The notes: generated from the letters alone by a model not told the origin. A stretch of 64,000 bases of DNA from Murinocardiopsis flavida (GCF_003014485.1 NZ_PYGA01000004.1:289220-353219); one strand, 5' to 3'; counted from the first letter of the stretch, positions 24,642 through 34,197 are shown. Translations and numbers: made by a program.

Positions 24642-27133
24642 TGGCGACCGACATCCGAACCACCGCCAGCACCACCGGCGGCACCACGACCCGGACCCCG
24701 GCCAGTGCTCCGACCAGTACTCCGGCCGGCACCCCGACCCGCTCCCCCGCCGATTCCGCGCCGCTGTCCAGCACCACGCGGGACGGCCTCGGGGCGAGCC
24801 CGCGGCGCCCCGACGGGACGCTCAAGGTCACCGGCGCGTTCGCGTACTCCTCCGACATGTGGCTGGAGGACATGCTTTGGGGGACGACCCTGCGCAGCCC
24901 GCACCCGCACGCAAGGATCCGCGGGATCGACACCACCGCGGCACTGCGGCTGCCGGGCGTCTACGCGGTCCTCACCCACGAGGACGTCCCCGGTGAAAAG
25001 CGCTACGGGCTGGAGTTCACCGACCAGCCGGTGCTCGCCTACGACAAGGTGCGCTACAAGGGCGAGGCGGTGGCGATCATCGCCGCGGACCACCCCGAGA
25101 CCGGGCGCCGGGCCGCCGAGCGCATCGTGGTCGACTACGAGGTGCTGCCCCCGGTGAGCGACGTGACGGCGGCGGCGTTCGACGCGGACTCCCCCCTCGT
25201 CCACGAAGCGGGCTCCCTGCCCGTCCACGAGGAGTACAACCAGAGCGGCAACGTGGTCCGCCACCAGCCGATCCGCACCGGGGCGTTCGCCGAGGGCGCC
25301 GACATCGAGGAGCTGCGCGCGCGGGCCGACGTCGTCGTCTCCGGCGAGTACGAGGTCGGCATGCAGGACCAGGCGTTCCTCGGCCCGGAGTCCGGCATGG
25401 CCGTCCCGGCTGAGGACGGCGGGGTGGACCTCTACATCGCCACCCAGTGGCTGCACGTCGACCAGCGCCAGATCGCACCGTGCCTGGGCCTGCCGGCGGA
25501 CAAGGTGCGGCTGACCCTGGCGGGGGTCGGCGGCGCGTTCGGCGCCCGCGAGGACCTGTCCATGCAGATCCACGCCTGCATGCTGGCGCTGCGCACCGGC
25601 AAGCCGGTGAAGTTCGTGTACAACCGCGAGGAGTCCTTCTACGGGCACGTGCACCGGCACCCGGCCAAGATGGCCTACGAGCACGGCGCCATGAGCGACG
25701 GCACCCTCGTCTACGCGACCGCGCAGGTCGTCCTCGACGGCGGCGCGTACGCCTCGGCCACCCCGGCGGTGGTCGGTGTGGCGTCCTCGCTCGGCCTCGG
25801 CCCCTACGAGATCCCGAACGCGCGGATGGACGCCTACGGCGTGTACACCACCAACCCGCCGTGCGGGGCCATGCGCGGCTTCGGCGCGGTGCAGGCGTGC
25901 TTCGGCTACGAGTCGCAGATGGACCGGCTCGCCGAGGAGCTCGGCATGCACCCGGTGGACCTGCGGGTCAAGAACGCCATGAGCCAGGGTTCGCACATCA
26001 TCACCGGCCAGGAGATCGACAGCCCCCTGCCGATGGCGGAGATGCTGCTGCGCGCCAAGGACACGGCGCAGCCCGTCGCGCGCCGGGACCTCGCCGACCC
26101 CGCCGACGTCCGCACCCTGCCCGGCGGCACCGCGAACACCAGCCACGGCGAGGGGGTCGTGCGCGGCGTCGGCTACGGCGTCGGCCTGAAGAACCTGTGC
26201 TACTCCGAGGGCTTCGACGACTACTCCACGGCGCGGGTGCGCCTGGAGGTGATCGGCGGCGAGCCGTCGGTGCTGGTGCACACCGCGGCGGCGGAGGTCG
26301 GCCAGGGCCTCGTCACCGTCAAGGGGCAGATCGCCCGCGAGGAGCTGGGGGTGGAGCGGGTGACGATCCACCCGTCCGACACCCGGGTCGGTTCGTCGGG
26401 GTCCTCCTCCGCCTCCCGCCAGTCCTACATGACCGGCGGCGCGGTGCAGCGCGCCTGCCAGGCGGTCCGGTCGCAGGTCTTCGCCCTGGCGCGGGCGCGG
26501 AGCCTGGTCGCGGCCGGGCGGCCCGACGGCGACCTCGCCCTGGTCGGCGGCAAGGTCGTCTCCGAGCTCGACGGTGCCCTCGCGGAGCTGGGCGACCTGC
26601 TCGGCGACGAGGCCGTCGAGGCGACCGAGGAGTTCCACCACCGGCCGACCGAGCCGCTCGACCCCACCCGCGGCCAGGGCGACTCGCACACCCAGTTCGG
26701 GATGTGCGTCCACCGCGCGGTCGTGGACGTCGACGTGGAACTCGGGCTGGTGAAGGTCGTCGAGATGACGGCCGTCCAGGACGTCGGTCGGATCCTGCAC
26801 CCGCAGCAGCTCATCGGCCAGATCGAGGGGGCCACCACCCAGGGCATCGGTCTGGCGCTGATGGAGGAGATCCAGGTCAAGGACAGCGTGATCCGCAACC
26901 CGTCCTTCACCGACTACCTGATCCCGACCATCCTCGACACCCCGCCCATGCGCATCGACGTCCTGGAGCGGCCCGACCCCGCCGCCCCCTACGGACTGCG
27001 CGGTGCCGGCGAACCCGCCACCCTGTCGTCCACGCCCGCCGTCGTCGCCGCGATCCGCGACGCCACCGGCAGGGCCCTCACCCACGCCCCGGTGCGCCCG
27101 GAGGACATCGTGGGAATCGTCGTCCCCGACTAG
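24641..27133 (+). CDS. Molybdopterin-binding subunit of xanthine dehydrogenase-type enzyme
   Basis: Catalytic subunit of 830 aa for hydroxylation of hypoxanthine/xanthine-like purines. After an unusual Thr/Ser/Pro/Ala-rich N-terminal extension (about 50 aa) comes the Mo-binding domain: VGGAFGAREDLS, CGAMRGFGAVQACFGYE, AAAEVGQGLVTV and, near the C-terminus, YGLRGAGEPATLS, which carries the conserved catalytic Glu. The ATG shares its A with the upstream stop TGA. Like the other operon members it is under likely PucR-type control. A strong hairpin follows at 27260. Confidence 0.92.
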   Translation: MATDIRTTASTTGGTTTRTPASAPTSTPAGTPTRSPADSAPLSSTTRDGLGASPRRPDGTLKVTGAFAYSSDMWLEDMLWGTTLRSPHPHARIRGIDTTAALRLPGVYAVLTHEDVPGEKRYGLEFTDQPVLAYDKVRYKGEAVAIIAADHPETGRRAAERIVVDYEVLPPVSDVTAAAFDADSPLVHEAGSLPVHEEYNQSGNVVRHQPIRTGAFAEGADIEELRARADVVVSGEYEVGMQDQAFLGPESGMAVPAEDGGVDLYIATQWLHVDQRQIAPCLGLPADKVRLTLAGVGGAFGAREDLSMQIHACMLALRTGKPVKFVYNREESFYGHVHRHPAKMAYEHGAMSDGTLVYATAQVVLDGGAYASATPAVVGVASSLGLGPYEIPNARMDAYGVYTTNPPCGAMRGFGAVQACFGYESQMDRLAEELGMHPVDLRVKNAMSQGSHIITGQEIDSPLPMAEMLLRAKDTAQPVARRDLADPADVRTLPGGTANTSHGEGVVRGVGYGVGLKNLCYSEGFDDYSTARVRLEVIGGEPSVLVHTAAAEVGQGLVTVKGQIAREELGVERVTIHPSDTRVGSSGSSSASRQSYMTGGAVQRACQAVRSQVFALARARSLVAAGRPDGDLALVGGKVVSELDGALAELGDLLGDEAVEATEEFHHRPTEPLDPTRGQGDSHTQFGMCVHRAVVDVDVELGLVKVVEMTAVQDVGRILHPQQLIGQIEGATTQGIGLALMEEIQVKDSVIRNPSFTDYLIPTILDTPPMRIDVLERPDPAAPYGLRGAGEPATLSSTPAVVAAIRDATGRALTHAPVRPEDIVGIVVPD

Positions 27134-27486
27134 CGGGGGCGTGCCGACGGAGCGGCGCGCCCCACCAAGCCACCACCCCAGTGGCCCCGGTCCCTGGCCC
27201 TCGGCCCCGGACCAGGGGCCCACCAGGCTCATCGCCCGCCGTGTGCGGCGCGATGCGACGGCCCGCCCGCCCCGTGCCGCCGGCGCCCACGGCGCCGGGG
27301 CGGGCGGCCCTTCAGCCGCCACCGCAACGACCACCTGGGCCATCACCGCAGCCACACCGCACTCGACAGGCCGGCACGGTCCGCCACGGCTTCGCGCCGC
27401 GCAGTGTCGGCCACCTTCGGCAACGCTTCACACACGTACGGTGACACGCGACCGTTGTCACCGCTCATCTCCCTCCAGGAGGGGAC
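27134..27486. other. Intergenic region before the purine permease, with a GC hairpin
   Basis: This 353-bp gap has no gene. It contains a long GC-rich hairpin (27260-27274 with 27296-27309, one bulged base), possibly a terminator or attenuator between the oxidase operon and the permease gene, and an AT-richer stretch near 27420-27470 that may hold the permease promoter. Confidence 0.45.
27260..27309 (+). terminator. GC-rich hairpin after the purine oxidation operon
   Basis: GGCCCGCCCGCCCCG (27260-27274) pairs with CGGGGCGGGCGGCC (27296-27309) with one bulge. It lies 127 bp after the stop of the Mo subunit and 178 bp before the permease, so it is a candidate terminator. Confidence 0.45.
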
Positions 27487-28947
27487 ATGACCCGACTCGA
27501 CGAAACGGGCCCCGGACCGGCGGCCCGCTCCGATCGATCCTGGCTCGACCGGTTCTTCTCCATAACCGAGCGCGGCTCGACCGTCTCCCGCGAGCTCCGC
27601 GGCGGCGTCACCACGTTCATGGCGATGGCCTACATCATCGTGCTCAACCCGATCATCCTGGGCGGCGCCGAGGACATCAACGGAGACACCCTCAACCCCG
27701 CCCAGCTCACCACCATGACGTGCCTGTCGGCCGGCCTGGCGACCATCGTCATGGGCCTGGTCGGGCGCGCCCCCATCGCGCTCGCCGCGGCCCTGGGCAC
27801 CACCCCGATCGTCGCCTACCAGGCCGCACCGCACATGGCCTGGCCCGAGGCCATGGGGCTGGTCGTGTGGCAGGGCATCGTGGTGATCCTGCTCGTGGTG
27901 ACCGGGCTGCGCACGATGATCATGAACGCCATCCCGCGCACCCTCAACCTCGCCATCGGCGTCGGCATCGGCGCGTTCGTCGCGCTGATCGCCTTCAAGG
28001 ACTCCGGGTTCCTCGGCAGCGGGATCGACCCCGAGACCGGCAGCGGCACCGTCCTGCAACTCGGCGGCCTCGAAGGCCACCTCCAGGGCTGGCCGATCGT
28101 CATCTTCGTGCTGTCGTTCCTGGTCGCCGCGATCCTCGTGGCGCGCAACGTGCCCGGCGGGATCCTGATCGGCATCCTCACCGGCACCATTGTGGCCGTG
28201 ATCGTGCAGTACGCCGCGGGACTCGACCCGAAGTCCTGGGGCTTGCAGGCGCCCGTGTTCACCGGGGTGTTCGGCGCGCCCGACTTCTCCCTGCTGTTCC
28301 AGGTCGACCTGCTCGGCGCCTGGACCTCGGCCGGGATCGTCAGCGCGGGGATCATCCTGTTCACGCTGGTCCTCGCCGGGTTCTTCGACGCCCTCGGCAC
28401 CTGCCTGGCGATCGGCGAGAAAGCGGGGCTGACCGACGACAACGGCCAGATGCCGCACATCAACAAGATCCTCGCCGTCGACGGCGCCGGAGCGGTCGCG
28501 GGCGGGCTCACCAGCTCCTCCGCGACGCTGATCTTCGTCGAGTCCACCGCGGGCGTCGCCGAGGGCGCCCGGACCGGGATCGCGAGCGTGGTGACGGGCG
28601 CGCTGTTCCTTGCCGCCCTGTTCTTCACCCCGCTCACCGGGGTCGTGCCGCAGCAGGCGGCAGCGGTCGCCCTGGTCATCGTCGGCGCGATGATGATGAT
28701 GCAGATCGGCCGGATCGAGTGGACCGACTTCACCAACGCGGTCCCCGCGTTCCTGACCATCGTGCTGATGCCCTTCACCTACAACATCGCCAACGGGATC
28801 GGGGCGGGCATCATCGTGTTCACCCTGCTGAAGAGCGCGACGGGGCGGGGGCGCGAGGTCCACTGGCTGATGTGGGTGCTCACCGCGGTGTTCGCCCTGC
28901 ACTTCGGCATCGCGGCGGTGGGCCCGCTGCTGGGCGCGGAGGTGTGA
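27487..28947 (+). CDS. NCS2-family purine permease (AzgA/PbuG-like)
   Basis: A 486-aa polytopic permease of the NCS2 (nucleobase:cation symporter 2) AzgA-like branch, expected to import adenine, guanine or hypoxanthine. Typical segments are ELRGGVTTFMAMAYIIVLNPIIL, APIALAAALGTTPIVAY near the substrate helix, FFDALGTCLAIGEKAGL and SSSATLIFVESTAGVAEGARTG. Twelve or more hydrophobic helices are visible. GGAGGGG directly precedes the ATG. Its location behind the PucR-controlled oxidation genes fits purine uptake for catabolism. Confidence 0.93.
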   Translation: MTRLDETGPGPAARSDRSWLDRFFSITERGSTVSRELRGGVTTFMAMAYIIVLNPIILGGAEDINGDTLNPAQLTTMTCLSAGLATIVMGLVGRAPIALAAALGTTPIVAYQAAPHMAWPEAMGLVVWQGIVVILLVVTGLRTMIMNAIPRTLNLAIGVGIGAFVALIAFKDSGFLGSGIDPETGSGTVLQLGGLEGHLQGWPIVIFVLSFLVAAILVARNVPGGILIGILTGTIVAVIVQYAAGLDPKSWGLQAPVFTGVFGAPDFSLLFQVDLLGAWTSAGIVSAGIILFTLVLAGFFDALGTCLAIGEKAGLTDDNGQMPHINKILAVDGAGAVAGGLTSSSATLIFVESTAGVAEGARTGIASVVTGALFLAALFFTPLTGVVPQQAAAVALVIVGAMMMMQIGRIEWTDFTNAVPAFLTIVLMPFTYNIANGIGAGIIVFTLLKSATGRGREVHWLMWVLTAVFALHFGIAAVGPLLGAEV

Positions 28948-28955
28948 CCCGCGCG

Positions 28956-29007
28956 CCGCGGCCCCGTCCCGTCCCGTCCACTGGGGCGGGACGGGACGGG
29001 GCCGCGG
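28956..29007. terminator. Bidirectional terminator, 21-bp perfect stem
   Basis: Arms at 28956-28976 and 28987-29007 are perfect inverted copies of 21 nt (starting CCGCGGCCCCG) with a 10-nt loop. They lie between the permease stop and the stop of the convergent DUF2330 gene. Confidence 0.85.
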
Positions 29008-29011
29008 TGGT

Positions 29012-30121
29012 TCACCCGCGCCGCGCGTACCGCGCCACGGCCCGCCGCTCCCGGACCCGGTAGAGGACCAGGGTCCCGGCGAGCAGCACGACCAGCGCCG
29101 CCCCGAGGAGGACCACCCCCGCGGGCAGGAACAGGATCTGGACGTAGCGGGGCTCGTGCCGGACCTCTTGGTAGGGGGTGTCCTCGGCGCTGGGGGTGAA
29201 CGCGAAGTCGGCGCTCACCCGCTCCGGGTCGTCGATGGCGTGGTCGAGCGTCGTCAGGAACGCGCCGTCGCGGCCGACCAGCTCCGCTGCCGGGTCGTCG
29301 GCGGCGAAGTCCCCCGGCGCGACCCGCCCGGCGAACGCAACCTCGGACGGTACGGCGCGCGCGGCGCCGTCGGACCGCTCCATGCGGTGCTCCGCCAGCA
29401 GGTACAGCCGGACGTCCTGCGGGGTGTCGGCGAGCGCGGTGAGCCGCATCGGATAGACCAGCTCGTCGCTGTCGAAGGAGACCTGGACGGGGTCGAGTTC
29501 GCCCGACAGCGCCGCCCGCCCGTCCTCGCTGGCGAGCTTCACCGCGACGTAGTACCAGCCCTCCTCGACGTAGGGCCGCAGCGCCTTGCCGAGGTCGCCG
29601 GGCAGTTCGTAGCCGTGCTCGGCCAGCCAGTCGGCGAGGGCGCCGGAGTCGTCGGCGGCGAGCGTGGCGACCTCGAACGGGCCGAGCTTCTCGGTACCGA
29701 GGACGTCCACCCCTGCACCGGCCCCGTCGGGCGCGGAACCCGCGCCGAGCGGGAACCCCCACGGGCCGCCCCACCAGTCGTCGTAGTACTCGGTGACGGG
29801 GGCCGAGACCTCCGCGAGCGAGGTGAAGGCCGCCGCGTCGCCGAGTTCGGCCTCCGCCGGGGCCGGGGTGGGCAGCACCAGCGCGGCGCCGGGCTCCTCG
29901 GAGACGACGTCCAGCCGCATGAGAATGGTCTCCCGATCGCCGTCGAAACGCACCACCGCGCTCTCGCCCGCGACCTCGGTCTCGCCGATCATCGCCCCGC
30001 ACCCGCAGGCGTGCGCCGGGGCGGCCAACCCGGAGGCCAGCACGGCCACCGTCGCCGCCGCCGCTCCCGCCCACCGGCGGACGCGGCCCGCCGCCCTGCC
30101 GTCCGTCCCCGGATCGCCCAC
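29012..30121 (-). CDS. DUF2330 family exported, membrane-anchored protein
   Basis: A 369-aa protein of the DUF2330 family, function unknown. It has a signal sequence (AGAAAATVAVLASGLAAPAHACGCG) directly followed by a Cys pair, a large extracytoplasmic domain with the family segments RLDVVSEEPGAALVLPTPAPAE and WLAEHGYELP, and a C-terminal helix (FLPAGVVLLGAALVVLLAGTL) with a positively charged tail. A type I membrane protein facing outward is inferred. The GTG at 30121 has GAGGGGAG about 7 nt upstream; an in-frame ATG at 30172 gives a longer form. Confidence 0.82.
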   Translation of the reverse strand: MGDPGTDGRAAGRVRRWAGAAAATVAVLASGLAAPAHACGCGAMIGETEVAGESAVVRFDGDRETILMRLDVVSEEPGAALVLPTPAPAEAELGDAAAFTSLAEVSAPVTEYYDDWWGGPWGFPLGAGSAPDGAGAGVDVLGTEKLGPFEVATLAADDSGALADWLAEHGYELPGDLGKALRPYVEEGWYYVAVKLASEDGRAALSGELDPVQVSFDSDELVYPMRLTALADTPQDVRLYLLAEHRMERSDGAARAVPSEVAFAGRVAPGDFAADDPAAELVGRDGAFLTTLDHAIDDPERVSADFAFTPSAEDTPYQEVRHEPRYVQILFLPAGVVLLGAALVVLLAGTLVLYRVRERRAVARYARRG

Positions 30122-30249
30122 CGGTCCGCTCCCCTCGCCCGCCGTGCACGGCCGTGCACCGCTGTCGGCCATGGGACGGCCGGGGCGGACGCGCGGCTCC
30201 GCCCGCGGGGCCCGGCGCGGGCTTCGTTGCGCAACGGTGACCCGGCGGG

Positions 30250-30975
30250 TCAGCCGGTGCGCTCGGCCAGCAGTGAGGAGAGGAGCTTGGTCTCCGAGCG
30301 CTGCGCCTCGGCCATGCCGTCGGCGAACCCGGCGAGATCGGGGTCGTCGATCAGCCGGGCGCCCGCCTCGGCCATCTCCACCCCGCCCTGGTGGTGGTCG
30401 ATCATCAGCCGCAGGAACCGCTTCTCGGCGTCGCGGCCGTCGGCGGCGCGCAGCGCGTCCATGTCGGCCGCCGACGCGACCCCCGGCATGGTCTCGGGCG
30501 CGTCCCCGCCGCCGTGGCCCTCGTGCCCGCTCATCCACTCCATGGCCGGGCCCGGGCGGCGCGCGGGGAGGTCCCATTGCTCCAGCCAGCCGCGCATGCG
30601 CCCCACCTGGCTCTGCTGGGTGGTGGCGATGTCGTAGGCGACCGTGGAGAGAGCGGGGTCGTCGGTGCGCTGGAGCACGAGCAGCGACATCTCGACGGCC
30701 TGGGCGTGGTGCACGCTCATGTCGCGCAGGAAACCGGCGTCGGCGGAGGTGTCGAGCGGCGGGCGGGGATGCGCGACCAGATACCCGGCGCCGAACGCGA
30801 TGACCAGCAGCCACACGGCCGCGGTGGCGCGCAGCACGCGGCGCCGGCGGTCGGCGCGGCCCGCCGGTGGCGGCGATGTGTCGGCCGGGTCCGGCGGTGC
30901 ATCGGCCGGTTCCGGCGGCGCGTCGGCCGATCCGTCACTGTGATCATCGCCCGGCACGGAACCTCGATTCGACAA
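30250..30975 (-). CDS. DUF305 family membrane-anchored protein
   Basis: A 241-aa protein with a repetitive Pro/Asp/Ala N-terminal tail, one membrane helix (about 48-68) and an outer DUF305 domain, a four-helix ferritin-like bundle with the paired motifs MSVHHAQAVEMS and MIDHHQGGVEMA. These His/Asp residues could bind metal; the role is unknown. The TTG at 30975 and a GTG at 30957 (GAGG 4 nt upstream) are both possible starts. It is divergent from a DUF3105 gene, a pairing often seen in actinobacteria. Confidence 0.85.
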   Translation of the reverse strand: MSNRGSVPGDDHSDGSADAPPEPADAPPDPADTSPPPAGRADRRRRVLRATAAVWLLVIAFGAGYLVAHPRPPLDTSADAGFLRDMSVHHAQAVEMSLLVLQRTDDPALSTVAYDIATTQQSQVGRMRGWLEQWDLPARRPGPAMEWMSGHEGHGGGDAPETMPGVASAADMDALRAADGRDAEKRFLRLMIDHHQGGVEMAEAGARLIDDPDLAGFADGMAEAQRSETKLLSSLLAERTG

Positions 30976-31026
30976 CTCGCGTTAGCTGTGCGTAAGTAGT
31001 TGATTTTAGCCGGAATGGGAGTTTCC

Positions 31027-31662
31027 GTGGCGAAGCGTACCGGGCAGCAGCGACGCGAGCGGGCTGCGCAGATGCGAGCGCAGCGCGAGCGCGAGGAGCG
31101 TCGGCGTCGGATCATCGGGTGGACCGCGGGGGGCGCCGCCGCGGTCGTCCTCGCCGGTGGGCTGGGGTACGTCGGCTGGATGGCGTACGACAGTACGCAG
31201 ATCAACGGCCTGCGCGAATACGGCGACCTCACGAACGAGCACGTCGCCGAAGAGGTCGACTACAAGCAGAGCCCGCCCGTGGGCGGCGACCACCACGAGG
31301 CGTGGCAGAACTGCGGGGTCTACGACGAACCCCTGAAGGACATCCACGCCGTGCACTCGCTGGAGCACGGGGCCGTGTGGATCACCTACGACCCCGACCT
31401 GCCGGCCGACCAGGTCAAGACCCTGGCCGGGAAGTACACCCAGGGCGGCTACGTGCTCGTCAGCCCCTACGAGGGCGACATGCCCAAGCCGATCGTCGCC
31501 TCGGCCTGGGGCAAGCAGGTCGCGCTGGACGACGCCGGCGACGACAACCTGGAGAAGTTCCTGAAGAGCTACGAGCAGAGCACCGACGTCCCCGAGCCCG
31601 GCGCGGCGTGCAGCGGGGCGGTCGACCAGACCGCCGCCGAACTGGAGAAGGCCGGCTCGTAG
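31027..31662 (+). CDS. DUF3105 family membrane protein
   Basis: A 211-aa protein of the DUF3105 family. A strongly basic, Arg/Glu-rich N-terminus is followed by one membrane helix (IIGWTAGGAAAVVLAGGLGYVGWMA) and an outer domain with the conserved SPPVGGDHHEAWQNCG and VHSLEHGAVWITYDP. The His and Cys residues suggest metal binding, unproven. The GTG at 31027 has GGGAG 5 nt upstream; an ATG at 31015 is a second option. It is divergent from the DUF305 gene. Confidence 0.87.
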   Translation: MAKRTGQQRRERAAQMRAQREREERRRRIIGWTAGGAAAVVLAGGLGYVGWMAYDSTQINGLREYGDLTNEHVAEEVDYKQSPPVGGDHHEAWQNCGVYDEPLKDIHAVHSLEHGAVWITYDPDLPADQVKTLAGKYTQGGYVLVSPYEGDMPKPIVASAWGKQVALDDAGDDNLEKFLKSYEQSTDVPEPGAACSGAVDQTAAELEKAGS

Positions 31663-31817
31663 CCGCACCTCCCCAGGGCCACCAGGGTCGCCGCGGCAAG
31701 GCCGCATCGCGGCCGACCCCCGCATCGCGGCCGCGCACACGCAGCGGCGTACAGACGTACAGCCAGGCCGGTGCCCGGTGGGCACCGCGGGTGTCCGCTC
31801 GGCGCCGCGCCCCGCGG

Positions 31818-32768
31818 TCAGGCGCGCAGCAGCGCCTGGTGGGCGAGGTCGCGGCAGACCACGGCGAAGTCGAGCCCGGCGGCCTCGACCGCCAGCGGCA
31901 GGGTCGAGGTCTCGGTCATGCCCGGTGCCACGTTCGCCTCAAGGAAGCACACCCTGCCGTCGCGGTCGACGATGAGGTCGGTGCGCGACACGTCGCGCAG
32001 GCCGAGTGCCTGGTGGGCGGTGATGGCCGCGTGCGCGGCCGCGGCGGCGACGTCCTCGGGCAACCGGGCCGGGCAGAAGAACTCGGTCTTGCCCGCGGTG
32101 TAGCGCGCGGCGTAGTCGTAGACACCGCCGTCGGGGACGATCTCGACGGCGGGGAGCGCGAACGGGCCGTCGCCGAGGTCGAGCACCCCCACGGAGATCT
32201 CGGTGCCGCTGACACGCTGCTCGATGAGCGCGGTGGAGGAGTAGGCGAAGCACGACACCAGCGCCGAGGACAGCGCGGCGGCGTCGTCCACTGCGGTGGC
32301 GCCGAACGCCGACCCGCCCTGGTCGGGCTTGACGAACAGCGGCAGGCCGAGGGTCGCGATGACCCGCTCCAGCAGCGCCTTGGCGCCGAGGTCGGAGAAC
32401 ACGGTGCGCGGGAGCGCCACACCGCGCGGCACCGCGATGCCGCGCGCCGCCACCAGTGACTTGGCGGTGGGCTTCGCGAACGCCATGCGGCACGACTGCG
32501 GGGGCGCCCCGACGTAGGGGACGCCCACCAGGTCGAGGGTCTCGCGGATGGCGCCGTCCTCACCGGAGGCGCCGTGCAGCACCGGGAACACCACCTGCGG
32601 CGGGTCGGCGGCGAGGGTGTCGAGGAGGACGGAGTCGGCGTCGGCGGTCTGCGCCTCGACACCGAGGCGGCGCAGCGATTCGACGACCCGCCTGCCGGAA
32701 CGCAGGCTGACCTCGTGTTCGGGGGACATGCCCCCGGCGAGCACCAGCACACGGTTCAGGTCGGACAC
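31818..32768 (-). CDS. D-alanine-D-alanine ligase family ATP-grasp protein
   Basis: A 316-aa ATP-grasp ligase of the Ddl family. Signatures include GGMSPEHEVSLRSGRRV, FPVLHGASGEDGAIRETLDL, YVGAPPQSCRMAFAKPTAK, LFVKPDQGGSAFG and FLEANVAPGMTETS. Canonical Ddl joins two D-Ala for cell-wall precursors; the variations (PPQSC in place of VxASA; NVAPG for NTxPG) leave room for a different amino-acid ligase. The GTG at 32768 has GGAGGG upstream. It follows the aminotransferase gene by 100 bp on the same strand, which suggests a two-gene unit making and ligating an amino acid. Confidence 0.83.
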   Translation of the reverse strand: MSDLNRVLVLAGGMSPEHEVSLRSGRRVVESLRRLGVEAQTADADSVLLDTLAADPPQVVFPVLHGASGEDGAIRETLDLVGVPYVGAPPQSCRMAFAKPTAKSLVAARGIAVPRGVALPRTVFSDLGAKALLERVIATLGLPLFVKPDQGGSAFGATAVDDAAALSSALVSCFAYSSTALIEQRVSGTEISVGVLDLGDGPFALPAVEIVPDGGVYDYAARYTAGKTEFFCPARLPEDVAAAAAHAAITAHQALGLRDVSRTDLIVDRDGRVCFLEANVAPGMTETSTLPLAVEAAGLDFAVVCRDLAHQALLRA

Positions 32769-32868
32769 GGTCGCGCCCTCCAAATCCCTCTCGGTCCCAC
32801 CGGCGGCGTGGTCGCGCGCCGACTGGTTCTCATCTGCCAACTCTGCCAACGTGGTGTCTCCGGCCTGA

Positions 32869-34197
32869 TCAGGGCAGATCCGGGGTGGGCGCGTCGGCGC
32901 TGGACCCCGGCGGCGCGATCGCGCTGCCGAACGTATCACGCAGCGACAGCTCGCCCTCGATGACGCCGACCAGGCGGCGCACCCCCTCGCGGATCTGCTC
33001 CGGAGTGGGGTAGCAGAACGACAGCCGCATGTTGCGGTGGCCGTGGTCGCCCGAATAGAACCCGGTGCCGGGGACGTAGGCGACGCGCTCGTTGACGGCG
33101 CGCGGCAGCATGGCCTTGGCGTCGAGCCCTTCGGGCAGCGTGAGCCACACGAAGAACCCGCCCTGGGGGCGGGTCCACGAGCTGCCCGCCGGCATCTGCG
33201 CCTCCAGCGACGACAGCATGGCGTCGCGCCGGGCGCGGTACATCTCGGTGAAGTCCTTGATCTGCTCCTGCCACGGGTACGTGGCGAGGTAGCGGCCGAC
33301 CACCTGCTGGTTGAAGCTGGAGTGGCTGAGCATCGCCGACTCGGCCGCCAGCACCAGCTTGGCGCGCACCGCGGGCGGCGCCAGGGCCCACCCGATGCGG
33401 AACCCCGGCGAGAACGTCTTGGAGAACGACCCCAGGTAGATGACGTTGCCGGGTGAGTCGGCGCGCAGCGCGCGCACCCGCTCGCCCTCGTAGCGCAGCA
33501 GGCCGTAGGGGTTGTCCTCCAGCACCAGCAGGCCGTAGCGGTCGCAGATCTCCAGGACGCGGCGCCGCCGCTCGGTGGTGAGCGTGACCCCGGCGGGGTT
33601 CTGGAAGGTCGGCACGGTGTAGAAGAACTTCACCCGCCGGCCGGCCGCCGCCAGGTTCGCGAGGGACTCCTCCAGCGCCTCGGGGACGACGCCGTCGTCG
33701 TCCATCGTGACGTGCACGATGTCGGCCTGGAACGCCGCGAAGGTGTTGATGGCCGTGACATACGTGGGCGCCTCGGCCAGCACGACGTCACCGGGGTCGA
33801 TGAAGACGCGCGTGACGAGGTCGAGCGCCTGCTGCGAGCCGACCGTGACGATGAGGTCGTCGGCGCTGGCGTCGATGCCCTCCATCGCCATGACATCGCA
33901 GATCTGCTCGCGCAGCGCGGGGTCGCCCTGGGCCGAACCGTATTGCAGGGCTGTGCCGCCCTGCTCGACGGCGACCTGACGGACGATCTCGCCGATCTGC
34001 TCCAAAGGCAGCGCCCCGACGTTGGGCATGCCCCCGGCGAGCGACACCACCTCGGGCCTCGACGCCACTGCGAACAGTGCCCGGACCTCCGAGGCCACCA
34101 TGCCCTTTGCCCGTTCGGCGTAGGCGCCGACGTAGGGGTCGATGCGCGAGCCCTGCGCAGAGGGCCGCTGGTGGTGCTCTCGGGGATCGTCAGGCAC
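32869..34197 (-). CDS. PLP-dependent aminotransferase (fold type I, LysN/2-aminoadipate type)
   Basis: A 442-aa class I/II aminotransferase without the GntR-type HTH of MocR regulators. It shows VSLAGGMPN, LQYGSAQGDPALREQI, TVGSQQALDLV, the substrate loop TFQNPAGVTL, EDNPYGLLRYEG and the PLP lysine in SFSKTFSPGFRIGW. Relatives convert 2-aminoadipate or aromatic/branched amino acids. The GTG at 34197 has GGAGGT about 7 nt upstream. It is upstream of the Ddl-like ligase and probably co-transcribed with it. Confidence 0.9.
   Translation of the reverse strand: MPDDPREHHQRPSAQGSRIDPYVGAYAERAKGMVASEVRALFAVASRPEVVSLAGGMPNVGALPLEQIGEIVRQVAVEQGGTALQYGSAQGDPALREQICDVMAMEGIDASADDLIVTVGSQQALDLVTRVFIDPGDVVLAEAPTYVTAINTFAAFQADIVHVTMDDDGVVPEALEESLANLAAAGRRVKFFYTVPTFQNPAGVTLTTERRRRVLEICDRYGLLVLEDNPYGLLRYEGERVRALRADSPGNVIYLGSFSKTFSPGFRIGWALAPPAVRAKLVLAAESAMLSHSSFNQQVVGRYLATYPWQEQIKDFTEMYRARRDAMLSSLEAQMPAGSSWTRPQGGFFVWLTLPEGLDAKAMLPRAVNERVAYVPGTGFYSGDHGHRNMRLSFCYPTPEQIREGVRRLVGVIEGELSLRDTFGSAIAPPGSSADAPTPDLP

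Noticed and set aside
23654..27355. 1233-codon open frame on the minus strand
   Set aside because: Antisense shadow of the amidohydrolase and molybdopterin genes; the plus-strand proteins have clear domains.
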